A stretch of DNA of 64,000 bases from Jiella flava. Its GTDB lineage: Bacteria; Pseudomonadota; Alphaproteobacteria; Rhizobiales; Rhizobiaceae. The position numbers and the translations under genes are program-made. Location: NCBI RefSeq assembly GCF_017349315.1, contig NZ_JAFMPP010000018.1:21856-85855 (forward strand), written 5' to 3'. Below, in pieces: positions 35,469 through 49,964 of this stretch (positions are counted from its first letter, which is position 1; each line of letters starts with the position of its first letter). The notes beneath the pieces were generated by a model, which was not told where the DNA came from, did no database searches, and was given only the letters and a program-made list of their open reading frames with translations.

Positions 35469-36589
35469 GCCGGCCACGCAGAGATCCACGTGCCGAGCGC
35501 CAGAGCCACGATGTCGGCGCCACCGGATCGCGCCCGCGCTACGATCGCTCGCAGCCGCTGCCAGGTCGGGCCGGAGTGCCCCCCATCGTCGCTCCTGCTC
35601 GCAGCGGCATGACCACGCAGCCGCAGCCGGCCAAACCCGAACTTCGCATCGTCGACGAACCAGCCTTTTTGGTCTTCGCCGTCGTCGAGGCGCCGGGCGG
35701 CCGACTGAGCCGCTTCGACCGCCAGGTGCTCGGCGCCGCCCGGCTCCTTGCCGATGCCGGCGATGGCGGCGCCGGTGTCGTCGCCATCGCATCGCATTCG
35801 GTCGAAGGGCTCGGCGAGGCGGGCGCCGACCGTGTCCTTTTGTTTACGGCGGAGGCAATGCCCGGCACCGTGGCGAAAGCGCTGCGCCAAACCGTCGATG
35901 CCCTTTCGCCACGCCATGTTTTGTTCGCAGAGACCGGCGACAGCGCCGATCTGGCCCGCCGTCTCGCCATCGCCCTCGACGAGCCGCTGCTTGCCAATGT
36001 CGAGCATCTGACATCGCGCCAGGCGGTGCGCGCGATCCGCAACGGCCGCGCCGAGATCGCCGCCACCCCGCCGCGCCTGATCAGCCTGGGCGAGGACCGG
36101 ATAAAGCCCTACGAGGCAGCGCCTTGCGAGGCGCGGGCACTCGCGCTCGACACGGCGCCCCACAATGACGACCCGGCGATTCTCTCGGTCGAATTCATCC
36201 CGGGAGATCCGGCGAGCCTCGCCCTCAGCGAGACCGATTTCGTCGTCTCCGCCGGCAATGGCGTCAGCGACTTCGCGGCCTTTCGCGATCTTGCCACACA
36301 TCTCAGGGCGACGCCCGGCGCCAGCCGCGTCGTCTGCGACGCCGGGCTGATGCCCCGTGCCGCACAGGTCGGTGCATCGGGCACGGTGCTGTCGGCCGAT
36401 TGCTATTTCGCCCTCGGCATCTCCGGGGCGCCGCAGCACCTGCAGGGCATTGCCGGCTGCGAGCATGTGATCGCCGTCAACACCGATCTGCATGCGGCAA
36501 TGATCGAGCGGGCGGGCCTTGCCATCGTCCAGGACGCTCAGTTGGTGATGCCGGCGCTGCTCCAGCTGTTACGCGGGGGCGAGCGGTGA
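35465..36589 (+). CDS. etfA: Electron transfer flavoprotein subunit alpha
   Basis: A 374-residue ETF alpha subunit that accepts electrons from the demethylating flavoproteins. The FAD-binding C-terminal domain has ALGISGAPQHLQGI and VIAVNTD. The first 48 residues (beginning MSRPRRDPRAER) are a polar, proline/arginine-rich extension missing from housekeeping EtfA. The start is nevertheless fixed by the ATGA overlap with dgcB. It is a pathway-specific ETF. Confidence 0.92.
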   Translation: MSRPRRDPRAERQSHDVGATGSRPRYDRSQPLPGRAGVPPIVAPARSGMTTQPQPAKPELRIVDEPAFLVFAVVEAPGGRLSRFDRQVLGAARLLADAGDGGAGVVAIASHSVEGLGEAGADRVLLFTAEAMPGTVAKALRQTVDALSPRHVLFAETGDSADLARRLAIALDEPLLANVEHLTSRQAVRAIRNGRAEIAATPPRLISLGEDRIKPYEAAPCEARALALDTAPHNDDPAILSVEFIPGDPASLALSETDFVVSAGNGVSDFAAFRDLATHLRATPGASRVVCDAGLMPRAAQVGASGTVLSADCYFALGISGAPQHLQGIAGCEHVIAVNTDLHAAMIERAGLAIVQDAQLVMPALLQLLRGGER

Positions 36590-37329
36590 AAACCACGGTG
36601 CTCCTCTCGCATGCCCGTCATCCGGTCTCGGATCGTCCTCAGCTCTCGCGGCTGGAAGCCCAGGCGATCGCGCTGGCGGCCGAAGTCGACGAAGCGCCCT
36701 CAGGCCTCCATGCCGGCCGGAACGAGACCGGCGTTGTGGCGGCGCTCGGCCATGGCCTGACCGCACTCGACCGTCTCGACCTTGCGGACACGACCGATCC
36801 GCTGTCGGCGCTGGCCGCGTTTCTGACTCGGCAGCGTTTCGACCTCATTCTCGCCGGCCGACGCGGCGAAGGCGGCCATGAGACCGGCCTTCTGCCCTAC
36901 CGTCTGGCTGCGATCCTCGGCCTGCCGATCCTTGCCGATGCGGTCGCGATCACGCCCGGAGCAGCGGTCGAAACGCTCGTGGTCGATCAGGCGATGGCTA
37001 AAGGCGCGCGACGCCGGGTGACGATCCGCCTGCCGGCGATCGTCACGGTGCATCCGCTGGCGCCGCCGCCACGCCCCTTCGCCTACGGTCCGATGCGACG
37101 CGGCACCATCCGCCGTCATCCCGTCGATGGATCGGCCAACGCGGCCGACCTCGATACCGCCGAGGAACGGCCCCACCGGCTGCGGCCGAAGCTGATGCGT
37201 CAGAGCGCCGGTCAGGCGGCCGGGGCCAATCTGTATGTCGACCCCACCCCCGAAGAGGCCGCGCGGCTGATCCTGGCTTATCTCGAAGCCAACGGCATCC
37301 GCCGCTACGGCCCACTCAACGACCGCTGA
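36586..37329 (+). CDS. etfB: Electron transfer flavoprotein subunit beta
   Basis: A 247-residue ETF beta subunit; the core is FDLILAGRRGEGGHETGLLPY with ILADAVAI following. It is more divergent from housekeeping EtfB than the alpha subunit is. The start is a GTG that overlaps the etfA stop (GTGA) with GGGGG 5-9 bases upstream. It is the last gene of the cluster and ends 8 bp from the convergent dadA stop, with no room for a classical terminator between them. Confidence 0.9.
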   Translation: MKTTVLLSHARHPVSDRPQLSRLEAQAIALAAEVDEAPSGLHAGRNETGVVAALGHGLTALDRLDLADTTDPLSALAAFLTRQRFDLILAGRRGEGGHETGLLPYRLAAILGLPILADAVAITPGAAVETLVVDQAMAKGARRRVTIRLPAIVTVHPLAPPPRPFAYGPMRRGTIRRHPVDGSANAADLDTAEERPHRLRPKLMRQSAGQAAGANLYVDPTPEEAARLILAYLEANGIRRYGPLNDR

Positions 37330-37337
37330 AACCCTGC

Positions 37338-38636
37338 TCAGGCGCCGTTGGCGGCCAGCGGGCCGTGCGCTTCGGCGCGCGCCCCTTGCACCGGGCGAGA
37401 CCGGCGCGCTTGAGCGGCCTCGACCTCACCGGCAATCATCTCGGCGGTGATGGCCGACAGCGTCCAGCCGAGATGGCCGTGGCCGGTATTGTAGAACACG
37501 CCGGGCCGACGGCCCGCCCGCACGCGCGGCATCATGTTCGGCATCATCGGCCTGAGGCCCGCCCACGGGACCACCGAGGCGGTCGACGCGCCCGGGAAGC
37601 GCAGACGGCACCAATCGATCAGCGGGCGGATGCGGTCGTTGCGGATATCCCGGTTCTCGCCGGTGAACTCGGCTGTGCCCGCTATGCGCAACCGGTCATC
37701 GCCGAGGCGCGAGGTGACGATCTTGGCGTGGTCATCAAGAATGCTGACCCGCGGCGCTGCGGCCTGGCTCTCGGCATCGGACAGATTGACGGTGATCGAA
37801 TAGCCCTTGACCGGATAGACATTCACCCGGTCGCCGAGCTGTGCCGCAAATTTGCGGCTGGCAACACCGGCGCAAACGACGATCGCGTCGAAATGATCGC
37901 GGCTCGCCTCGCCGGTGGTCCCGGCCTTGCGCCACATCACATCGACGCCGTCCCCGCCGCGCGCGCGCAGTTTGGTCACGTCGGCGGCGAAATTCAGCTT
38001 GGCGCCGTGGCGGCGGCACGCCTCGGCGAGGTTGCGGGTGTATTTGTGGATGTCGCCGGTAAAATCCGACTCGGTGAAGAAGCCGCCGATGAATTGGCCG
38101 TGAATCGTCGGCTCGATCGCCGCAATCTCGTCCGACGTAACGGCGATGCGTTTCAGCCCGCCGCGCTCCAAGAGCCGGTTGACCTTCGCGGCGTGTTCGA
38201 ATTCGCGCTGTTCTTCATAGACATGCAGGATGCCGCGCTTTTCGATGTCGAAGCTGAAGCCCTCGCGATCGGCCATGGCGAGGAGATGCTCGCGCGCCTC
38301 AATGGCCAGTCGGGTGGTGGCGATGGTGTTCTGTTCGTAATTGCGCGCCGCGAGCACGAACTCAGCCATCCAGGACAGCTTATGCCAGCTCGGCTTCGGA
38401 TTGACCAAGAGCGGGGCATCCTTGGTGAGCATCCACTTGATGCCCTTCAAGACGGTCGAAGGCTGATTCCACACCTCGGCATTGGAGGCCGAAAGCTGAC
38501 CGCCATTGGCAAACGAGGTTTCCATCGCCGCGTAGGGGTGGCGATCGAAGACAGTAACGTCGAAGCCACGGGCGAGCAGCTTATAGGCGGTGGTGATACC
38601 GGTGATGCCGGCGCCGATGACGGCGATCGAGGACAT
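37338..38636 (-). CDS. dadA: FAD-dependent D-amino acid dehydrogenase (DadA-like), possibly glycine-oxidising
   Basis: A 432-residue DadA-type flavoprotein: FAD motif IAVIGAGITGITTAYKL (about 4-20) with E/D at the end of the second strand (VFDRH), and a C-terminal FYNTGHGHLGWTLS. DadA normally oxidises D-alanine and other D-amino acids at the inner membrane. Here a tandem glycine riboswitch lies in its leader, and the gene converges on a pathway whose end product is glycine, so glycine or sarcosine oxidation is a reasonable guess. The sequence alone does not settle the substrate. Confidence 0.9.
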   Translation of the reverse strand: MSSIAVIGAGITGITTAYKLLARGFDVTVFDRHPYAAMETSFANGGQLSASNAEVWNQPSTVLKGIKWMLTKDAPLLVNPKPSWHKLSWMAEFVLAARNYEQNTIATTRLAIEAREHLLAMADREGFSFDIEKRGILHVYEEQREFEHAAKVNRLLERGGLKRIAVTSDEIAAIEPTIHGQFIGGFFTESDFTGDIHKYTRNLAEACRRHGAKLNFAADVTKLRARGGDGVDVMWRKAGTTGEASRDHFDAIVVCAGVASRKFAAQLGDRVNVYPVKGYSITVNLSDAESQAAAPRVSILDDHAKIVTSRLGDDRLRIAGTAEFTGENRDIRNDRIRPLIDWCRLRFPGASTASVVPWAGLRPMMPNMMPRVRAGRRPGVFYNTGHGHLGWTLSAITAEMIAGEVEAAQARRSRPVQGARAEAHGPLAANGA

Positions 38637-38674
38637 GACGAGCCTTTCTTCCCGCGATCAACGCAGGGTCCATG

Positions 38675-38873
38675 CTGCCCCCCCCGTCATGAGCCTGAGA
38701 GCTTCACGGAAGCGCGGGTGCATTCCCGGTTCCGTTTTCTCCTTCGGCGGGCGACCGAATCCGGCCGCCACTCTTCGGACTTTAAACGGCGAAACGGTCC
38801 TTTTGCCTGAGAGTTTCCGGGGCGGTTGCTCCTTCGGCGCCGGCCTTGCGGCCGATCTCTCCCGTTTTCGCCA
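38675..38873 (-). promoter_or_regulatory. Tandem glycine riboswitch in the dadA leader
   Basis: Aptamer 1 (about 38872-38788) has all conserved pieces: P1 arms GGCGAAAACGG / CCGTTTCGCC, then GGGAGAG, CGCCGAAGGAGCAA and GGAAACTCTCAGGCAAAAGG. A short linker TTTAAAGT leads to aptamer 2 (about 38779-38675), with CGCCGAAGGAGAAAACGG and AAGCTCTCAGGCTCATGACGG. The dadA ATG is 39 bp further on. No U-tract hairpin is evident after aptamer 2, so control may be translational; most known glycine riboswitches activate breakdown genes. Confidence 0.92.
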
Positions 38874-41575
<2,702 letters not shown>

Positions 41576-41638
41576 CGCGATCAGACTGCGGCTGGCACGC
41601 ATCGACGCCCGACGCGCGTCAATTCTCCCACGATACCG

Positions 41639-43153
41639 TCAATCGCCGCGCGGAAAGCGCTGATTCTCCTCAACGACGTTGAGATCCATGTGGTTGCGCA
41701 TGTAGCGCTCGGACGCCTTTTGCAGCGGCTGATAATCCCACGGGTAATAAGCGCCGTTGCGGAGCGCCTCATAAACCACCCAGCGCCGCGCCTGGCTCTC
41801 GCGGACTTCGACGTCGAAGCGGGCCATGTCCCATTTCGCCCGCATCTTCGCCTGAAAGCCCGCCAGGGTTTCGGCATGGGCCGGATCTGTAGCGAGATTG
41901 GTGCGCTCGTCCGGATCGGCGTCAAGATCGAAGAGCTGTGGCGGGTCGAGTTCGCAGTGATTGAACTTCCAGCGCCCCTCGCGGATCGAGACCAGCGGCG
42001 CGTAGGAGCCCTCGGCGGCATATTCCATATAGACCGGCTCCGACCGCGCCGCGCCTTCGATCATCGGCACGAGCGAATGGCCGTCGGTCCAGGGCATGAT
42101 GTCGCCCATATCGATCCCGGCAAGATCTGCAAGGGTCGGCGCCATGTCGATGGTCGAGACCGGGTCGTCGACGCGGCAGGGCGCGATGCCCGGCGCGGCG
42201 ATCATCAACGGCACCCGGGCCGAGCCGTCAAAGAAGCTCATCTTGAACCACAGGCCGCGCTCGCCGAGCATGTCGCCATGGTCGGAGACGAAGACGACGA
42301 CGGTGTTGTCGGCCATGCGGGTTCGGTTCAACACGTCAAGGATCGAGCCGATCTTCGCGTCGAGATAAGCAAGATTGGCGAAATAGCCGCGCCGCGCCCG
42401 GCGCACATTGTCCGGCGTGATGTCGAAGCTTTTATAGTCATTAGCGAGGTAAAGCCGCTGCGAATGGGCGTCCTGCTCATCGAAGGGGATGGTGCCGACC
42501 CGCGGCTCCAGATGCTCGCAGTCCTCAAAGAGATCCCAGAACCTCCGCCGCGCAACGTAAGGATCGTGCGGATGGGTGAAGGAGACCGTCAGCGCGAAGG
42601 GCCGCGCGTCGTGGCCGCGCGAGAGGTCGTAGAGCTTCTGCTCGGCATGAAAGGCAACCTCGTCGTCATATTCCATCTGGTTGGTGATCTCGGCGATGCC
42701 GGCGCCGGTGACCGAGCCGAGATTGTGATACCACCAGTCGATCCGCTCGCCGGGCTTGCGATAGTCCGGCGTCCAGCCGAAATCGGCCGGATAGACATCG
42801 GTGGTCAGCCGCTGCTCGAAGCCGTGCAGCTGATCGGGGCCGACGAAATGCATCTTGCCCGACAGGCAGGTGGAATAGCCGGCCCGGCGCAGATGATGGG
42901 CGAAGGTCGGGATCGCCGAGGCAAACTCCGCCGCATTGTCGTAGACGCGGGTGCGCGAGGGCAGTTGTCCGGACATGAAGGCCGCCCGCCCCGGCGCGCA
43001 GAGTGGGCTAGCCGTATAGCTGTTCTTGAACCGCACCGAGCGCGCCGCCAGCGCCTTCAAATGCGGCAGACGCAGGAAGTCGGCCGGCCCGTCCGGAAAC
43101 AACGTCCCGTTGGCCTGATCGACCATGATGATGAGAAAGTTCGGACGGGCCAT
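41639..43153 (-). CDS. betC: Choline-sulfatase
   Basis: BetC hydrolyses choline-O-sulfate to choline and sulfate in the cytoplasm, feeding osmoprotection or choline catabolism. The sulfatase signature is C52-A-P-G-R56; C52 becomes formylglycine. Metal ligands lie in IIMVDQ at the N-terminus and VSDHGDMLGE in the middle. The 504-residue length and the C-terminal RWVVYEAL and YPWDYQP segments match BetC rather than other sulfatases. No signal peptide. It stands alone here; betA, betI and the choline transporter are not in the window. Confidence 0.93.
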   Translation of the reverse strand: MARPNFLIIMVDQANGTLFPDGPADFLRLPHLKALAARSVRFKNSYTASPLCAPGRAAFMSGQLPSRTRVYDNAAEFASAIPTFAHHLRRAGYSTCLSGKMHFVGPDQLHGFEQRLTTDVYPADFGWTPDYRKPGERIDWWYHNLGSVTGAGIAEITNQMEYDDEVAFHAEQKLYDLSRGHDARPFALTVSFTHPHDPYVARRRFWDLFEDCEHLEPRVGTIPFDEQDAHSQRLYLANDYKSFDITPDNVRRARRGYFANLAYLDAKIGSILDVLNRTRMADNTVVVFVSDHGDMLGERGLWFKMSFFDGSARVPLMIAAPGIAPCRVDDPVSTIDMAPTLADLAGIDMGDIMPWTDGHSLVPMIEGAARSEPVYMEYAAEGSYAPLVSIREGRWKFNHCELDPPQLFDLDADPDERTNLATDPAHAETLAGFQAKMRAKWDMARFDVEVRESQARRWVVYEALRNGAYYPWDYQPLQKASERYMRNHMDLNVVEENQRFPRGD

Positions 43154-43396
43154 GCGACGCCTTTTGCTCTGGGGTCGAAAGCCGGATCGGCCGATCCCTC
43201 ACACCCGATGTAACGCCCGAAGGATCGATGCCGCAATGGTCGCGTTTGCAGGAGACTGCGCCCGCGATTTCCTGACGCTCGCCCTTGGCGCGTCCCGGTC
43301 AGCGGGCGACGGGCCTCATATCCGCACGCGGGTGCAAATCGCGGCTGCTCCTTCGCCCCGCATGCTGTAAAGCCTATCCGAAAGGAAGCAGGCGTG

Positions 43397-44809
43397 ATGG
43401 ATCAGGACAACCGGGAAACGGGCAACGGCGCGGCAGCGGCCACGGTGCCGACGCCTCCTCAAGGCTGGGCCAGCCATGCCGGCTCCACCGTCGCGCTGGC
43501 GCTGCCGCTGATCGGCGCGCAGCTGGCACAGGTCACGATGAACGTCACCGACACGGTGATGGTCGGCTGGCTGGGTCCCGGCCCCCTCGCGGCTGCGGTC
43601 CTGGCGACGCAAAGCTTTTTCCTTCTGTTCATTTTCGGCAGCGGCTTCGCCCAAGCGGCCTTGCCGCTCGCGGCCAATGCCGAGGGCCGAGACGATCCGC
43701 GCGGCGTTCGCCGCTCGATCCGCATGACCCTTTGGGTGCTTTTGCTTTACGGCGCGCTGGTGCTCTTGCCGCTCTCCCATCTCGAAACGATTCTGCTCGC
43801 CTTCGATCAGGCGCCGCGAACCGCCCATCTCGCGGGCGCCTATATGCGGGTCGGACAGTGGTCGATCTTTCCGGCGCTCCTGGTGATGGGGATGCGCTCC
43901 TATCTGACGGTGATCGGCCGGGCCTATCTGATGCTCGCGGTGATCGTCATCGGCACGCTCGCCAATGGCTTGTTGAATTACGTCTTCATATTCGGGCATT
44001 TCGGCGCGCCGGCGCTCGGCATCGTCGGCTCGGCGTTGGCGACCGTTCTCGCCAACGGGCTGATGGCGGCCTTGGTCGTCCTTTACACCGCACTCGCGCC
44101 AAGCCTTGCCCGCTACGAGCTTTATGCCCGCGCATGGCGGGCCGACTGGCCGGCCTTCGCGGAGGTGCTGCGGCTCGGTTGGCCGATCGGTGCGACGATC
44201 ATCGCCGAGGTCGGCCTCTTCGCCACATCGTCGATCATGATGGGCTGGCTTGGCACAATCCCGCTCGCCGCCCACGGCATTGCCCTGCAGATTGCCTCGA
44301 TCTCCTTCATGGTCCCGCTGGGTTTGGCGAGCGCGGCGACGGTGCGGGTCGGCGTCGCCCATGGGCGCGGCGACCGGATCGCCCTCGGCCGCGCCGGCAC
44401 CATGGCGGTTATGTTGTCCGGTGCGATCGCGATCGGCGCCGCCGGCCTGTTCTGGCTGTTTCCCGAGCGGCTGATCGGCTTTTATCTCGACCGCGCCAAT
44501 CCGGCCTCGGCCCAGGTGCTCGCGACAGCGGTGCCGCTGCTTCTCGTCGCGGCGATGTTCCAGGTGGCCGACGCGCTGCAGGCCGTCGCCTCAGGGGTTC
44601 TGCGCGGCATGAAGGACACCCGCGTTCCGATGATCATCGCGCTGATCAGCTATTGGGCCGTCGGCATGCCCGTCGCCTATCTCCTCGCCTTCGTCGCAGG
44701 AATCGGCGGCCCGGGAATCTGGGCCGGCCTCGCCGCCGGTCTCGCCACCGCCGCCATCATGCTGAACTGGCGCTATCTGAGGCGGGAGCGCTACGGATTG
44801 GTGGGCTGA
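43397..44809 (+). CDS. MATE-family multidrug/sodium antiporter (NorM-like)
   Basis: About 470 residues with twelve predicted membrane helices in two similar halves. Typical MATE segments are ALPLIGAQLAQVTMNVTDTV and GWPIGATIIAEVGLFATSSI, plus ADALQAVASGVLRGMKDTRVP. It would export cationic compounds using a proton or sodium gradient. An AAGGAAG site precedes a GTG-ATG pair; the ATG at 43397 is preferred. It is monocistronic. Confidence 0.93.
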   Translation: MDQDNRETGNGAAAATVPTPPQGWASHAGSTVALALPLIGAQLAQVTMNVTDTVMVGWLGPGPLAAAVLATQSFFLLFIFGSGFAQAALPLAANAEGRDDPRGVRRSIRMTLWVLLLYGALVLLPLSHLETILLAFDQAPRTAHLAGAYMRVGQWSIFPALLVMGMRSYLTVIGRAYLMLAVIVIGTLANGLLNYVFIFGHFGAPALGIVGSALATVLANGLMAALVVLYTALAPSLARYELYARAWRADWPAFAEVLRLGWPIGATIIAEVGLFATSSIMMGWLGTIPLAAHGIALQIASISFMVPLGLASAATVRVGVAHGRGDRIALGRAGTMAVMLSGAIAIGAAGLFWLFPERLIGFYLDRANPASAQVLATAVPLLLVAAMFQVADALQAVASGVLRGMKDTRVPMIIALISYWAVGMPVAYLLAFVAGIGGPGIWAGLAAGLATAAIMLNWRYLRRERYGLVG

Positions 44810-45637
44810 AAGCCGGCCCGCATCCATCCCAAAGCGAGATCGGCCTCTCAGACTGGCGCCTTCAAGCCCGATTGTCTTCGTGAAAATGGAGAAGAGCCGA
44901 ATATTCGCAACCCACGCCTTTGGGTTGAACGCGAATCCCAGCCATCAGCCGCCAGATCCGAAACGGATCGGAGAAGGTCAATTCGACCGCGATCGAGCTG
45001 ATCGCGGTCGCCGCATCCGGTGACGGATCGATTTCGATCTGTCGCTCCGATAGGGCAACTCTGATCTCGCGCTACGTCAAAAATCATCAGGCTTCCCTCT
45101 TCAATAAAGCGGCGTCGCGCTCTTGGACGGCCAGCGCACAAATCCAGACCCGCATTCGCCCTCGCACTGACTCGCGTGGCAACTCCACCAACTTTTGGCC
45201 AGACCGCGTGGCAATCGCCTCGCCGACCTCGGTCGAATCGGCCTGCAAAATGCTTTGATCGATAATGACCTCTTCGGGACCACCGATCATCATGATTCCA
45301 ACGACGGCTTCCTGCGGGTCCATCACCAAGAGCTTGTAACATATTTGCATCATTGCCTTCGTCGCGACCGCAAGGATCTGATTGATCGAGACTCGACGCC
45401 AACACTCCAAGCCGTTCGTTCTCGGATGCGGAGAAACATCCAGATCATTCCAGCAAGAATCGCATTCAGAGCGCGGTTGAAAATCGAACAAATCGCAAAC
45501 ATAAATTTTGGCGGAGCGATCAATGGCCGGCCAAGACGCTGCCATGCGTAACGCAACGCGACCGACGACCACACGGCAAAACGGCGCGGCCCTTTGCGGA
45601 ACCACGCCGTTGCCATTCGCCTGAAAGCGTCTTCGTT
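44810..45637. other. Unresolved region downstream of clpB with overlapping short frames
   Basis: About 830 bp of lower-GC sequence between the MATE gene and clpB. On the minus strand a frame of 88 codons (45616-45350) meets a second of 88 codons (45353-45087) at an ATGATG overlap. The second frame then resumes after three stop codons and stays open from about 45073 to 44865 with protein-like composition but no start codon. Nothing here matches a family I know. It could be a decayed gene, or very small genes. Confidence 0.4.
45087..45353 (-). CDS. Hypothetical protein (88 aa), weakly supported
   Basis: The translation begins MMQICYKLLVMDPQEAVVGI and continues with EVIIDQSILQADSTEVGEAI; the composition is balanced and not arginine-biased as antisense frames are here. 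I do not recognise a family. The ribosome site is weak (GAAGG directly before the ATG pair). The ATG pair overlaps the stop of another short frame and its own stop is followed by further stops in frame, so this may be the middle of a broken gene. Confidence 0.3.
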   Translation of the reverse strand: MMQICYKLLVMDPQEAVVGIMMIGGPEEVIIDQSILQADSTEVGEAIATRSGQKLVELPRESVRGRMRVWICALAVQERDAALLKREA

Positions 45638-48259
<2,622 letters not shown>

Positions 48260-48440
48260 GGCATTCTCCTATCCGCGCCGCGCCCTGTGTGAAGGCGCAC
48301 GACACTTGTCCTGGAGTCCGGCTCCCGCATTCGGCGAGCCGCCCAATCGAAATATGGGACGGGCGCCAAGCCGGCAAAAGAGGTCACCCGAAAATATTGT
48401 TGCAAAAATGTTACGCCGCCTCGCGACCCTCCGCGACAAC

Positions 48441-48478
48441 GAAAAAGGGCAAATGATCGACCGATCATCCGCCCTTTC
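48441..48478 (-). terminator. Rho-independent terminator after fabF
   Basis: Read on the minus strand: AAAGGGC, then an inner perfect arm pair ATGATCG/CGATCAT, then GCCCTTTTTC, giving a G/C-closed stem followed by T5. It lies 25 bp after the fabF stop, separating the fab genes from clpB. Confidence 0.8.
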
Positions 48479-48502
48479 CAACAGTCCTTGCGAAATGAAA
48501 AA

Positions 48503-49768
48503 TCAGCCGACGTAGCGCCGCATCACCAGCGAAGCGTTGGTGCCGCCGAAGCCGAAGGAGTTCGACAGCACCAAATCTATCTGCTTGTCTTTTTTCTTGT
48601 GCGGCACGAGATCGATCGCCGTTTCGACCGAGGGATTGTCGAGATTAAGCGTCGGCGGTGCAACATTGTCGCGAATCGCCAGCACCGAGAAAATCGCCTC
48701 AACGGAACCTGCGGCACCCAGCAGATGGCCGATCGCCGACTTGGTCGAGGACATGGTGATCTTGCCCGCGTCGGCGCCCGCGAGCCGCTCGAAGGCGCGC
48801 AGCTCGATCTCGTCGCCCATCGGCGTCGAGGTGCCATGGGCGTTGACGTAGTCGAGGTCGCCCGCCGCAATCCCGGCGCGCTTCAACGCGGCCGTCATGC
48901 AGCGGAAGGCGCCGTCGCCGTCCTCGGCCGGAGCGGTGATGTGATAGGCATCGCCCGACAGGCCATAGCCGATCACCTCGGCATAGATCCGCGCGCCCCG
49001 CGCTTTGGCGTGTTCGAGTTCCTCGAGCACCACGACACCGGCGCCTTCGCCCATGACAAAGCCGTCGCGATCGCGATCATAGGGCCGCGAGCCGCGCGTG
49101 GCGTCATCGTTGAAGTGGGTCGAAAGCGCCTTGCAGGCGGAGAAGCCCGCCATCGACAGTCGACAGACCGGCGATTCCGCGCCGCCGGCGACCATCACGT
49201 CGGCATCGCCGAGCGCGATCAGCCGGCTGGCGTCGCCGATCGCATGCGCACCGGTCGAGCAGGCGGTCACCACCGAGTGGTTCGGGCCCTTCAAGCCGTT
49301 GCGGATCGACACATGGCCGGAGGCGAGATTGATCAGGCTGCCCGGAATGAAGAAGGGCGAGACCCGCCGCGGCCCACGTTCGGCGAGGATCAGCGAGGTT
49401 TTCTCGATGCCCTGCAGACCACCAATGCCGGAGCCGATCAGGACGCCGGTGGTAATCTGGTCCTCATAGCTTTCAGGATGCCAGTCGGCATCGTCGAGCG
49501 CCTCGGCCGCGGCAGCGACAGCGTAGACGATGAAATCGTCGACCTTGCGCTGCTCCTTCGGCTCCATCCACTGGTCGGGATTGAAGGTGCCATCGTGGCC
49601 GTCACCGCGCGGAATCTGACAGGCGATCTGGCACGGCAGATCGGAAACCTCGAAGTTTTCGATCTTCGCCGCGCCGCTTTCACCGGCCAAAAGCCGCTTC
49701 CAAGTGACCGAAGCACCAGCGCCCAGCGGCGTCACCATGCCGACGCCGGTTATGACTACTCGTCTCAT
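48503..49768 (-). CDS. fabF: 3-oxoacyl-[ACP] synthase II (KAS II)
   Basis: The elongating condensing enzyme of type II fatty acid synthesis. The catalytic Cys is in TACSTGAHA; the two active-site His lie in NAHGTSTPMGD and SAIGHLLGAAGSVEA. 421 residues is the normal length. It follows acpP with a 196-bp gap, as in the widespread fabD-fabG-acpP-fabF order. Confidence 0.97.
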   Translation of the reverse strand: MRRVVITGVGMVTPLGAGASVTWKRLLAGESGAAKIENFEVSDLPCQIACQIPRGDGHDGTFNPDQWMEPKEQRKVDDFIVYAVAAAAEALDDADWHPESYEDQITTGVLIGSGIGGLQGIEKTSLILAERGPRRVSPFFIPGSLINLASGHVSIRNGLKGPNHSVVTACSTGAHAIGDASRLIALGDADVMVAGGAESPVCRLSMAGFSACKALSTHFNDDATRGSRPYDRDRDGFVMGEGAGVVVLEELEHAKARGARIYAEVIGYGLSGDAYHITAPAEDGDGAFRCMTAALKRAGIAAGDLDYVNAHGTSTPMGDEIELRAFERLAGADAGKITMSSTKSAIGHLLGAAGSVEAIFSVLAIRDNVAPPTLNLDNPSVETAIDLVPHKKKDKQIDLVLSNSFGFGGTNASLVMRRYVG

Positions 49769-49922
49769 ATCCGCTCTATGTGCCCGCCCGTCGAGCTACC
49801 CTTCATGAATTGAGTCCGGTGTCCGGCTCACTGCGGACAATCGTCCGAGCGAAGCCGACATCTGAGATCATTCACCAGGATCGATCAGACCCATGGCCTA
49901 GCCCGGCATCGCCGGAAGGTCG

Positions 49923-49947
49923 GGGGCAAGCGCGCCGCGTTTGCCCC
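49923..49947 (-). terminator. Hairpin between acpP and fabF (possible attenuator)
   Basis: Perfect arms GGGGCAA / TTGCCCC separated by 11 bases, 18 bp after the acpP stop on the minus strand, without a following T-run. It could be a partial terminator or an mRNA-stabilising stem that lets acpP be expressed more than fabF. Confidence 0.35.
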
Positions 49948-49964
49948 GTCGGACCACGGAACGA

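Noticed and set aside
48348..48385. Possible heat-shock (RpoH) promoter before clpB: CTTTTG ... CCCATAT on the minus strand
   Set aside because: The -35 box lacks the CTTGAA core at a correct distance and a nearer CTTG is only 5 bp from the -10 box; too weak to annotate.
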